Origin: Streptomyces violaceoruber
GTDB lineage: Bacteria > Actinomycetota > Actinomycetes > Streptomycetales > Streptomycetaceae
Length of the DNA: 14,447 bases
Direction: 5' to 3'
Assembly: GCA_000720805.1 (NCBI GenBank)
Contig: JODI01000136.1
Span: 1 to 14,447, forward strand
Shown here: piece by piece, positions 1 to 6,746 of the stretch
Numbering within the stretch: position 1 is the first letter of the stretch
Layout: each line of letters opens with the position of its first letter
Program-made: the position numbers and the translations under genes
The notes under the pieces: generated by a model
Databases searched by the model: none
What the model was told of the DNA's origin: nothing
What the model saw: the letters and a program-made list of their open reading frames with translations, nothing else

Positions 1-3000
1 GGGTGCCGTGGGGCGGGATGCCTTGGGCGGGGGTTGCCTGGCCCGGGGAGACCGGACCGGCGGCGGCCTGGGCAGAGGGGATCTGACCGGGGGTGAGCTG
101 ACCGGGGGCGGTCTGCCCCTGGACGCCCTGGACGCCTTGGCCTGGAGCGATGTGGCCAGGGGGCGTCTGACCCGGGGGGATCTGACCGGGGAGGGACTGT
201 CCCGGAGGGGTTTGCCCCGGAGCGATCTGACCCGGAGCAGCTTGGCCGGGGGCAACCTGTCCGTGGGCGCCTTGGCCGGGCATGGCCTCGGCAGGGAGCG
301 GCTGGCCTGCGGCGGCGTTGGCGTGGGCGTCGGTCACGCCTTGGGCCTCGGGGGCGCCTTGAGCCGGGATGCCCTGGGCGGGCACGGCCTGGTGGGGGAC
401 AGCCTGACCAGGAACGGCCTGGTGGACAGCGGCGGCGGCCTGGCCTGGCGCGGCCTGTCCCGGAGCGGGCGCCTGCCCAGGCATCGGAACGCCGGGAACA
501 GGCTGGGCCGGTACGGGCTGGCCGGGTCCGGCCGTGCCGGGCGCGGACTGGCCAGGTAGGGGAGCTCCCGGCACCGGCTGCCCGGGTGCGACCTGTCCGG
601 GTACGGGAGCGCCAGGCACCGGTTGCCCCTGCGCGAATTGAGCGGGCACCCCGCCCTGCCCGGGCGCGTTCTGCGCCGGAAGGGGAGCGGGAGCCGGGAC
701 ATCCTGACCCGGTGTTGTCTGTGCCGGACCGGCCAGGCCGGCCGGAGCCACGACCGGCTGGCCGGGTGCCATCTGGATCCCGTGGGAGGCGGCGGCGCCC
801 GAAGCGGGCACCGGGACACCCGGCTGACCCGGCTGCCCGACCGCCACCGGCTGCCCGGGCTGCACCGGCTGTCCCGCCGTACTGGCATGACCCCCCTGAG
901 CCAGGCGGGTCTCAGGCACGCTCGCCTGGACCGGTGTGGCCTGCGCGGCCTGGCCGGCGGCTCCCTGAGCCGGGACCTCTGCAGCGGGAACCTCAGCCGG
1001 CGCCCCGGCGGCTTCCGCCTCCGTCCGCCGGCCGACCGCTCGCCGGCGGCGGCCTGTCGGTGCGTTCGCGGGGTGCGGCTGCGGCGGAGTGTGGTCGTCG
1101 GCCTGGCTGTGCGGCACGGCGTCGTGCCGCCCGTCGTCGACACCGGCGTCGGCGGGCACACCCTGGCCGGGAACCTGCACCAACCCCGGAGCCTGAACCT
1201 GGGACTGAGCAGGAGCCATCCCCTGCCCGCCCGTGCTGTCCGCCGAGCGGTCCGCGTCGGCGGGCGGCAGGGCGAACACCGTACGAGGGCCGGCCTCCTG
1301 CGCGGCGGCTCGCTCATTGGCGGCGGCCAGCGCACGCCGACGCCGTCCGGTGGGCCGCTGCGCATCGTCGGCGGAGTCGGCGGAGTCGCCGGAGCCCACG
1401 GCCGGCAGGGCGGGTGGCAGCGCGTGCTGTTCGCCTCCGTCGCGCCTGGCACGTCGCCCGTCGGCAGCGGGCACGCCCTGCGGCGGCACGGTGCCGCCCA
1501 GTCCGGTCCCCGCCGCCGCGGTCCCGGCCGCATGCTCGGCAGCGGTGACGACGGCCCCCTCCGACACACCAGCGAGACCGGCGAGACCAGCGATCCCCGC
1601 GACGGCCTCGGCGCCACCGCCACCGCCACTACGGTCCCCAGCGGCACCACTGCCACCGCCGTCACCGGAGCCGATCTCGGCCGGTCGTCCTCGCCGCCGT
1701 CCGGTACCGCCGGACACATCGCCGCCCTCGCCCGCCGCCTGGGCCGGGACAGGCGCCGGCTCCTGTGCCGCGGCAGCCCGCCGCCGGCGCCGTCCGGTCG
1801 GTGCGGCGGCCTCCGCCTCGGCACCGTCAGCATCGCCGTCCGGCACCTCGCTCTCCAGGAAGGCGTCCGTGGTGGCCCGCCGGGCCCGCCGCCGACCGCC
1901 CCCCGAGGTGGCACCGGAAGCAGCCTGCTCGGGTACGGCGACCTCGGCGGGGCCGGCCTCCAGCGCCGCGGGCCCCCGAGCCGCGACGGCCCCGGCCCCG
2001 CCGCCGAGGGGCACTTCCAGAACGTAGGCACTGCCGCTCATGCCCGGCACTTCATGCGTCTGCAGTACGCCACCGTGCGCGCGCACGATCCCGCGCACGA
2101 TCGGTTCGTGCACCGGGTCTCCCCCGGCGTACGGCCCGCGCACCTCGATCCGTACGACCTCGCCGCGCTGCGCCGCCGCCACCACGACGGTGTTGTCCAT
2201 GTAACCGCCCGCCGAGACGGGCGCGTTGCCGGTCGCGTCGACGCCGGCGACATCGGCCACGAGATGCGCGAGCGCGGTCGCGAGCAGCCGGGAGTCGACC
2301 TCGGCCTCGATGGGCGGCGCGTGCACGGCGAACTGCACCCGCCCGGGCCCGATCAGCTCCACGGCCCCTTCCACACCCGCCGCGACGACGGCGTCGAGCA
2401 TCGCCTTCGTACGGGTGATGCCGTCGGCGCCGGTGTCGAGGCGCTGGTAGCCGAGGACGTTGTCGATGAGGGTCGTGATCCGCGAGTAACCGGCCGACAG
2501 GTGATGCAGCACCTGGTTGGCCTCGGGCCACAACTGCCCCGCGTCGTCGGCGGCCAGGGCGGCCAGCTCACGGCGCAGTTCGTCGAGGGGTCCGCGCAGC
2601 GACTGGGCGAGCAGCGTCAGCAGCTGCTCGTGCCGGCCGGCGAGAGCCTCGTACCGGTCCTTCTCCCGCTCGCCGAGGGCGGCGTACCGCTCCTCGCCCG
2701 CGGCGAGCGCCTCGTCGTGCTGCTCCTGGAGTTCCTCGAGCTCGTTGATGTGCTTCTGGCGCAGCGCGGTCAGCTCGGAGGCGTGCTCCTCGGAGAGCCG
2801 CTCCAGCTGCTCCTCGTGGCGCTTCTCGACGGTGGCCTTCTCGTCGGCGAGCGCGTCGAACGGACGCCGGTCGGCGAAGGTCATCACGGCGCCGACGAGT
2901 TGGTCGCCGTCACGGACGGGCGCGGTCGTCAGGTCGACCGGAACCTTGTCGCCCTTCTTCGACCACAGCACCTGCCCGCGCACCCGGTGCTTGCGCCCGG

Positions 3001-3655
3001 AGCGCAGGGTGTCGGCGAGCGGCGACTCCTCGTACGGGAAGGGCGTGCCGTCGGCCCGGGAGTGCAGCACGAGGTCGTGCAGTTCACGCCCGCCGAGGTC
3101 GCTGGCCCGGTAACCCAGTATCTGAGCGGCGGCCGGGTTCACGAGCACGATCCGGCCGTCGGTGTCCGTTCCCACGACGCCCTCGGACGCGGCCCGCAGG
3201 ATCATCTCGGTCTGCCGCTGCGAACGGGCCAGCTCGGCCTCGGTGTCGACGGTGCCGGTCAGGTCCCGTACGACGAGCATCAGCAGCTCGTCGGCGCCGG
3301 AGCCGTAGCCGTCGTAGGCCTGCTGGCCGTTCTCCAGGTTCGCGCTGGTGACCTCGACCGGGAACTCGCTCCCGTCGGTCCGCCGCGCGATCATCCGGGT
3401 CGGCTTGGTCCGCCCGCGCGGATCCATGTGGTCGGGCCGTCGCATCGAGCCCGGGATCAGCTTGGAGTCGAACTGCGGCAGCAGATCGAGCAGCCCCCGC
3501 CCCACGAGCGCCGTCCCCGGCGCCTCGAACGCCTCCAACGCGATGGTGTTCGCGTTGACGACGGTTCCGTTGGCGTTGACCAGCACCAACGCATCGGGAA
3601 GCGCGTCGAGTATGGCTGCGAGGCGAGCAGCGCCTCGGGATGGCCTGCTGCTCAC
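1..3655 (-). CDS. PAS-domain sensor-kinase-like protein with degenerate kinase core and long PGQ-rich tail (C-terminus beyond window)
   Basis: At least 1218 codons run without a stop from GTG at 3655 to the left edge. A GGGAGGAAG ribosome site lies 9 nt upstream of the GTG. Two PAS-like domains are seen at residues about 8-132 and 146-262, then a charged coiled coil at about 268-345. A region at 345-410 resembles a histidine-kinase dimerisation domain, but the H-box reads LAQSLRGPL, with Gln351 where the phosphorylated His belongs. An ATPase-like region (about 425-552) keeps the last glycine-rich motif (HGGVLQTHEVPG), but the N-box lacks its Asn and the DxGxG motif is absent. The remaining 650-plus residues are low complexity, with four TGRRR-type basic motifs and about 24 PGQ triplets. 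I infer a signalling or scaffold protein that senses through PAS domains but probably does not autophosphorylate. Codon use supports this frame over the long opposite-strand frames. Confidence 0.85.
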   Translation of the reverse strand, partial: MSSRPSRGAARLAAILDALPDALVLVNANGTVVNANTIALEAFEAPGTALVGRGLLDLLPQFDSKLIPGSMRRPDHMDPRGRTKPTRMIARRTDGSEFPVEVTSANLENGQQAYDGYGSGADELLMLVVRDLTGTVDTEAELARSQRQTEMILRAASEGVVGTDTDGRIVLVNPAAAQILGYRASDLGGRELHDLVLHSRADGTPFPYEESPLADTLRSGRKHRVRGQVLWSKKGDKVPVDLTTAPVRDGDQLVGAVMTFADRRPFDALADEKATVEKRHEEQLERLSEEHASELTALRQKHINELEELQEQHDEALAAGEERYAALGEREKDRYEALAGRHEQLLTLLAQSLRGPLDELRRELAALAADDAGQLWPEANQVLHHLSAGYSRITTLIDNVLGYQRLDTGADGITRTKAMLDAVVAAGVEGAVELIGPGRVQFAVHAPPIEAEVDSRLLATALAHLVADVAGVDATGNAPVSAGGYMDNTVVVAAAQRGEVVRIEVRGPYAGGDPVHEPIVRGIVRAHGGVLQTHEVPGMSGSAYVLEVPLGGGAGAVAARGPAALEAGPAEVAVPEQAASGATSGGGRRRARRATTDAFLESEVPDGDADGAEAEAAAPTGRRRRRAAAAQEPAPVPAQAAGEGGDVSGGTGRRRGRPAEIGSGDGGGSGAAGDRSGGGGGAEAVAGIAGLAGLAGVSEGAVVTAAEHAAGTAAAGTGLGGTVPPQGVPAADGRRARRDGGEQHALPPALPAVGSGDSADSADDAQRPTGRRRRALAAANERAAAQEAGPRTVFALPPADADRSADSTGGQGMAPAQSQVQAPGLVQVPGQGVPADAGVDDGRHDAVPHSQADDHTPPQPHPANAPTGRRRRAVGRRTEAEAAGAPAEVPAAEVPAQGAAGQAAQATPVQASVPETRLAQGGHASTAGQPVQPGQPVAVGQPGQPGVPVPASGAAASHGIQMAPGQPVVAPAGLAGPAQTTPGQDVPAPAPLPAQNAPGQGGVPAQFAQGQPVPGAPVPGQVAPGQPVPGAPLPGQSAPGTAGPGQPVPAQPVPGVPMPGQAPAPGQAAPGQAAAAVHQAVPGQAVPHQAVPAQGIPAQGAPEAQGVTDAHANAAAGQPLPAEAMPGQGAHGQVAPGQAAPGQIAPGQTPPGQSLPGQIPPGQTPPGHIAPGQGVQGVQGQTAPGQLTPGQIPSAQAAAGPVSPGQATPAQGIPPHGT

Positions 3656-4138
3656 GAGACGCTTCCTCCCTGTTACCGCACCTTGCCGACCGCTCGGGCC
3701 ATCTTGCCAACCGGCCCGCAACGTGTCACGCGAGGGAGTCTAAGGGCACCGGTTGCGCTCGCGACGCCGGATGAGAGGGAGGTCGCACGACGAAGTGACG
3801 TAGAACGTGTGACCGCATCCACGACCGCCCGCCTGGCCTCCGGCCTGCTCCCCCGCCTGGTCTCCCGAGTTCGGCTCGGAATGACCCGGGCGAGACCTCC
3901 CCACGACCTTTCCGGGACCTTTACGGAGCCGGGGCGTCCGCCACGAAACGGCGCACGGGCGCGAGAGGGGAGGCAGGCCTTGGAACCTGAGGAGCCGGGG
4001 ACCTGAGGAGCTGAGGAGCTGGGGGGGCTGAGGAGCTGAGGAGCTGGGTGGGCTGAGGAGCTGAGGAGCTGAGGAGCTGAGGGGCGTGAGGGCCAGGAGC
4101 TGGGGGCCAGGCTGAGATCTGAGGATCCGGGGAGTCGC
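3656..4138. other. Intergenic region between the PAS protein and the SSI-like gene
   Basis: This stretch holds the upstream region of the PAS protein gene and the downstream region of the SSI-like gene. I see no convincing gene in it. Its right half (3985-4132) is dominated by the CTGAGGAG repeat described separately. Long open frames cross it on the minus strand, but they encode only the repeat (LLSSSAPQ-like) and extend antisense or out of frame into the SSI gene. Confidence 0.6.
3985..4132. repeat. Nested tandem repeat, CTGAGGAG octamer in a 25-bp higher-order unit
   Basis: CTGAGGAG starts at 3987, 4003, 4011, 4028, 4036, 4053, 4061 and 4069. The spacings are 16, 8, 17, 8, 17, 8 and 8. 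The units at 4003-4027 and 4028-4052 are each 25 bp (two octamers plus CTGGG[G/T]GGG) and differ at one visible position. A third starts at 4053 and degenerates. Flanking bases to about 4132 are related but irregular. This looks like a slipped-strand (VNTR-like) array downstream of the SSI-like gene. It is not a CRISPR, because there are no unique spacers. Confidence 0.8.
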
Positions 4139-4645
4139 TCAGGATCCCAGCCTGGGCAGCAGCGGTACGAGCCGGTCCCAGCGCCCGATCGCGCAGCCGC
4201 TGCTGCGGTCGAACGTCGTGTCGACGGGTCGTCCGGCCCAGGTCCCGGTGACATGCGCGGTGGCCGGCCCGCCGTACTGCATGGTGCAGACACTGTCCTT
4301 CGGCACCGGAGCGAAGGCGTCCCTCCCCCACCGGGTGTTCCGGTCGACGACGGCACACGCCGCGCCGGCGTCTGGATGACTCCCGCGACTGGGATGACAG
4401 TCCACCTCGTACGTCCCGTCGGCGCCACCACCCGCGTTGCGCACGGTGACGGTGAGGTGGTCACCGCCGACCGGCCGGTCCTCGTCGCGGACGGGCGGGG
4501 CCGCGAGCGAGAGAGCGGCGGGAGCGGAGGCGGCCGCGGGCACCGCGGACAGGGGGACGACCGCGCCGACGGAGCCGACGGCGACGAGCAGCGGAGCGAA
4601 CTGGGTGAACCGTGAGAACCGGCCGAGCCGGGTGACCTGCGACAT
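4139..4645 (-). CDS. SSI-family subtilisin-type protease inhibitor, secreted
   Basis: A 168-residue protein. Residues 1 to about 40 form a signal peptide: basic start (MSQVTRLGRFSRF), hydrophobic core (FAPLLVAVGSVGAVV), then an AAAS-like cleavage region. The mature part shows the Streptomyces subtilisin inhibitor pattern. The first Cys pair (83, 97) frames CHPSRGSHPDAGAAC, and the second (120, 151) frames the reactive loop. VCTMQY aligns with VCPMVY of classical SSI, giving Met122 as the likely P1 residue and Gln as P1'. The segment HVTGTWAGRPVDTTF matches the conserved LTVDGVWQGKRVSYERVF strand region. SSI proteins inhibit extracellular serine proteases that act during aerial growth. I chose ATG at 4645 because it starts the signal peptide; the ribosome site is weak, and an in-frame ATG at 4738 or GTG at 4720 cannot be excluded. 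It stands alone between the PAS gene and the tRNA genes. Confidence 0.85.
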   Translation of the reverse strand: MSQVTRLGRFSRFTQFAPLLVAVGSVGAVVPLSAVPAAASAPAALSLAAPPVRDEDRPVGGDHLTVTVRNAGGGADGTYEVDCHPSRGSHPDAGAACAVVDRNTRWGRDAFAPVPKDSVCTMQYGGPATAHVTGTWAGRPVDTTFDRSSGCAIGRWDRLVPLLPRLGS

Positions 4646-4764
4646 GACCTGACTAACGCCACAGCCACCGGGACGTTGCGCCGCCACCCCGCCGTCCCCA
4701 CCCCGTCCTCCACACCCCACCGCTCCGACCGTCCCCACAGCCCCGCCGACATCGCCGAAACGGC

Positions 4765-4792
4765 TTTGCTCTGCGGCCCGCCCGCCTAGTAC
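4765..4792 (+). promoter_or_regulatory. Candidate promoter for tRNA-Ser
   Basis: TTTGCT (4765-4770) or TTGCTC (4766-4771) followed after 15-16 bp by TAGTAC (4787-4792) resembles a Streptomyces housekeeping promoter. It would start transcription about 75 nt before tRNA-Ser. This is pattern match only. Confidence 0.35.
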
Positions 4793-4873
4793 CGTGGGAG
4801 GCGATTGGTGACACCCCGCTCGACTGTGTCATCATCTGCACGCACCACTCGCGCTCGCGCGGGCGGCTGTGCT

Positions 4874-4964
4874 GGAGGCGTCGCCTAGTCCGGTCTATGG
4901 CGCCGCACTGCTAATGCGGTTTGGGCCTTAAAGCCCATCGAGGGTTCAAATCCCTCCGCCTCCG
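4874..4964 (+). tRNA. tRNA-Ser(GCT)
   Basis: The acceptor arm GGAGGCG (4874-4880) pairs with CGCCTCC (4957-4963), and G4964 is the discriminator base. The anticodon stem CCGCA/TGCGG (4903-4907, 4915-4919) closes the loop CTGCTAA, so the anticodon is GCT at 4910-4912. A long variable arm (TTGGGC...GCCCA) marks a class II serine tRNA. The T arm is GAGGG TTCAAAT CCCTC. No CCA is encoded. Confidence 0.97.
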
Positions 4965-4975
4965 CGCCAGATCAC

Positions 4976-5003
4976 GAAGCCCCGGCCCACAGGCCGGGGC
5001 TTC
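4976..5003 (+). terminator. Stem-loop terminator after tRNA-Ser
   Basis: A perfect 12-bp stem, GAAGCCCCGGCC and GGCCGGGGCTTC, has a CACA loop and lies 11 nt after the tRNA. There is only a weak T run afterwards, as is usual in Streptomyces. Confidence 0.85.
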
Positions 5004-5077
5004 GTCGTTCCCGCCTACGCCCCGCCTACCCCCATCTGAAGCGTTTCCGCAGGTCACAAGCGGTATGGCTAACGGAT

Positions 5078-5106
5078 TTCACATGGCGGCGGCAGTCATG
5101 TAATGT
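5078..5106 (+). promoter_or_regulatory. Candidate promoter for tRNA-Arg
   Basis: TTCACA (5078-5083, five of six bases matching TTGACA) is followed by TGTAAT (5099-5104, five of six matching TATAAT, 15-bp spacer). The overlapping TAATGT would give a 17-bp spacer. It lies in the gap between the tRNA-Ser terminator and tRNA-Arg, about 60 nt upstream of the latter. Confidence 0.5.
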
Positions 5107-5163
5107 TCTTCCTGTCGCCGCGAGCGGGCCAGAAGGGCCGGGAACGGCGAGAAAACAGGACAA

Positions 5164-5236
5164 GCACTCGTAGCTTAACGGATAGAGCATCTGACTACGG
5201 ATCAGAAGGTTGCAGGTTCGAATCCTGCCGAGTGCA
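5164..5236 (+). tRNA. tRNA-Arg(ACG)
   Basis: The acceptor arm GCACTCG (5164-5170) pairs with CGAGTGC (5229-5235), and A5236 is the discriminator. The anticodon stem TCTGA/TCAGA closes the loop CTACGGA, so the anticodon is ACG at 5197-5199. The T arm is GCAGG TTCGAAT CCTGC. No CCA is encoded. The adjacent integrase gene makes this the likely integration target of the mobile element. Confidence 0.97.
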
Positions 5237-5240
5237 CACA
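5195..5240 (+). mobile_element. Probable left attachment site (attL) within the 3' half of tRNA-Arg
   Basis: AICE integrases of this type usually recombine within the 3' part of a tRNA gene and restore it. The integrase gene lies just downstream of this tRNA with its 3' end facing it. The exact core cannot be defined, because no second copy of the tRNA 3' sequence is visible in the window. The limits given run from the anticodon loop to just past the tRNA end. Confidence 0.5.
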
Positions 5241-5243
5241 GGT

Positions 5244-5273
5244 CGAAGGCCCCGGATCACTCCGGGGCCTTCG
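5244..5273 (+). terminator. Stem-loop terminator after tRNA-Arg
   Basis: A perfect 13-bp stem, CGAAGGCCCCGGA and TCCGGGGCCTTCG, has a TCAC loop and begins 8 nt after the tRNA. It would end tRNA transcription. Being nearly symmetric, it may also end leftward transcription from the integrase operon. Confidence 0.85.
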
Positions 5274-5286
5274 GCGTTTCAGGGGC

Positions 5287-5307
5287 GTACAGCAGCTAAG
5301 TACAGCA
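5287..5307. repeat. Direct repeat GTACAGCA, possible integrase arm sites
   Basis: GTACAGCA occurs at 5287-5294 and again at 5300-5307, a 13-bp period. It lies in the short gap between tRNA-Arg and the integrase stop codon. Short direct repeats beside the core site are typical binding sites for tyrosine-recombinase arm-binding domains. Function here is inferred from position only. Confidence 0.45.
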
Positions 5308-5313
5308 ACCGTG

Positions 5314-6540
5314 TCAACCGGTACCGCCCATGGCGTCGGACAGCTGGCTGATCGCGGCGCGCACTTCCTCCTCGCTCGCTTCGGCGTAGACCTCCATGGT
5401 CATGGCGATCTGCGAGTGCCGGAGGATGCGCTGGGCCACTTTCGGGTGGACCTTGAGCGCGACCAGGAGCGAGCTGCACGTGTGCCGCGTGTTCCGGAGC
5501 GGGATGACCCGGAGCCCGGCGCGACGAGCTCGGAGGGCGAACATGCGGGTCATGTTGCCCGGCTCGATCGGCGTGCCGTACTTCGTGGTGAAGATCAGAT
5601 CATGGCTGCCCTGCCAGAGCTCCCCGGCGGCTTTCCGGTCGCCGATCTGCTGAGCGCGACGCATCCGCAGCGCCTTGAGGCAGAGTGCCGGCAGAGGGAG
5701 GAAGTCGTCGGAGTCCTCAGTCTTGGTCTCGCGGTGAAGGATCTCCCGCCCCGCGCGCTGGATCTGGTGATCGACGTACAGCTCTCCTCGCTCGAAGTCG
5801 ACGGACTTCCAGGTGAGGCCCAGGACCTCACCACGGCGCAGGCCGAGGCAGAGCACCAGGACCCAGGCAGCGACGAGGTGGTCATCCCGGGCCGCAGCAT
5901 CGGTGAGGAACTGACTGGCCTCAGCGACTGACCACGGCTTGATCCGGCGACGACGAGGCTTCGGCACCTTCACGAGGGAGGCCACGTTCTTGCTGATCTC
6001 CTCCTCGGTGACCGCATGAGTCAGGGCCGCTCGAAGAGCATCGCGCGCGGCCTGGATCACGCGGCGGGACGGGTACGCCTCGCAGCACTCCCCGATGGCG
6101 CAGCACTTTCGGCGAGCGGGCGGCCGCTTGGCGTCCTTGCCCTGGGCACAGCACTGGCAGACGGTCGCCAACTTGGTCAGCCACTCGCGGACGTCCCGGA
6201 CCGTGAGCCGGTCCAGCCGCTTGAGGCCGAGGTGGGGAGCGATGTAGAGCCGGACGCAACCCTCGTACGAGACGTACGTCAGAGGCGCCAGGTTCGGCTT
6301 TACCACCGAGTCGAGCCAGTACGTGAGGAACGCAGCCACCGTACGGTGCCGAGTAGTGACCGGCCCCTTCTTAGCCTCCGCATGGAGGTTGAGCCACTTC
6401 TCGTGGACCTCTTCACGGGTCTTGCCGTAGGCGTACTTCCGGGCCCGCTTGCCGTCCGGCTTGGTCACCCAGACGTAGGCCGCGTAGCCGTTCTTGTACG
6501 GGTAGATCGAGCCTTCGCCGTTGCCGCGCTTCCCGCTCAT
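5314..6540 (-). CDS. int: Tyrosine-recombinase integrase of an AICE
   Basis: A 408-residue site-specific recombinase that would integrate and excise the element at tRNA-Arg. The N-terminus (GEGSIYPYKNGYAAYVWV) is an arm-binding-like domain. A core-binding domain at about 65-125 is followed by a Cys-rich insert with seven Cys between 128 and 153. The catalytic domain spans about 200-390, with Arg235 (GLRRGEVLGL), Lys273, Arg352, His375 (ILRHS) and the nucleophile Tyr385 (MEVYAE). In box II the usual HxxR appears as RNTR, so Arg349 replaces the first His. I chose ATG at 6540, which overlaps the xis stop as ATGA and has AGGGA 8 nt upstream; an in-frame ATG lies three codons earlier at 6549. It is the last gene of the leftward operon, next to attL. 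The region looks less GC-rich than its neighbours. Confidence 0.95.
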   Translation of the reverse strand: MSGKRGNGEGSIYPYKNGYAAYVWVTKPDGKRARKYAYGKTREEVHEKWLNLHAEAKKGPVTTRHRTVAAFLTYWLDSVVKPNLAPLTYVSYEGCVRLYIAPHLGLKRLDRLTVRDVREWLTKLATVCQCCAQGKDAKRPPARRKCCAIGECCEAYPSRRVIQAARDALRAALTHAVTEEEISKNVASLVKVPKPRRRRIKPWSVAEASQFLTDAAARDDHLVAAWVLVLCLGLRRGEVLGLTWKSVDFERGELYVDHQIQRAGREILHRETKTEDSDDFLPLPALCLKALRMRRAQQIGDRKAAGELWQGSHDLIFTTKYGTPIEPGNMTRMFALRARRAGLRVIPLRNTRHTCSSLLVALKVHPKVAQRILRHSQIAMTMEVYAEASEEEVRAAISQLSDAMGGTG

Positions 6541-6746
6541 GCCGACCATCCCTGTTCGGCTTCCCGGGCGCGACGTTCGATGTATTCGTCCACATAGCGG
6601 GGCAGGATGCGGCGGTTACGGCCGTCCTTGATGGAGCGGATTTCCCCGGTCAGGACGAGCATCTTGGTCTTGGAGAGGCCGTAGCCGAGCATCTCGGCGA
6701 CCTCGCCTGTGGTGTACCACTTCCGTTCGACCACAGTCGTGGTCAT
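6537..6746 (-). CDS. xis: Excisionase-like small helix-turn-helix protein
   Basis: A 69-residue protein with a MerR/HTH_17-type winged helix. WYTTGEVAEMLGYGLSKTKM (residues 10-29) forms the helix-turn-helix, and IRSIKDGRNRRILPRYVDEY is the wing and following helix. Such proteins bend DNA at the attachment site and steer integrases toward excision. ATG at 6746 overlaps the rep stop as ATGA, and its own stop overlaps the int start as ATGA, so rep, xis and int are likely translationally coupled. The arrangement matches pSAM2-type repSA-xis-int operons. The excisionase role is inferred from family and position. Confidence 0.9.
   Translation of the reverse strand: MTTTVVERKWYTTGEVAEMLGYGLSKTKMLVLTGEIRSIKDGRNRRILPRYVDEYIERRAREAEQGWSA

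Noticed and set aside
334..2031. A 565-codon minus-strand open frame
   Set aside because: It overlaps the tail of the PAS protein in another frame and reads as Pro/Arg/Ser-rich nonsense.
623..4006. A 1127-codon open frame on the plus strand
   Set aside because: It lies antisense to the PAS protein gene, whose minus-strand frame has clear PAS domains and a good ribosome site. The plus-strand translation has no recognisable domain. Such shadows are common at very high GC.
3985..4132. Possible CRISPR array
   Set aside because: The repeats are 8 bp in direct tandem with no unique spacers, and no cas genes are nearby.
3673..4752. A 359-codon minus-strand open frame covering the repeat and the SSI gene
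   Set aside because: It is out of frame with the SSI-like protein. Its middle only translates the CTGAGGAG repeat, and it has no domain.
4874..4964. tRNA-Ser as the integration target
   Set aside because: The integrase gene and possible arm-site repeats lie beside tRNA-Arg, and host-type sequence with a terminator and promoter separates the two tRNAs.
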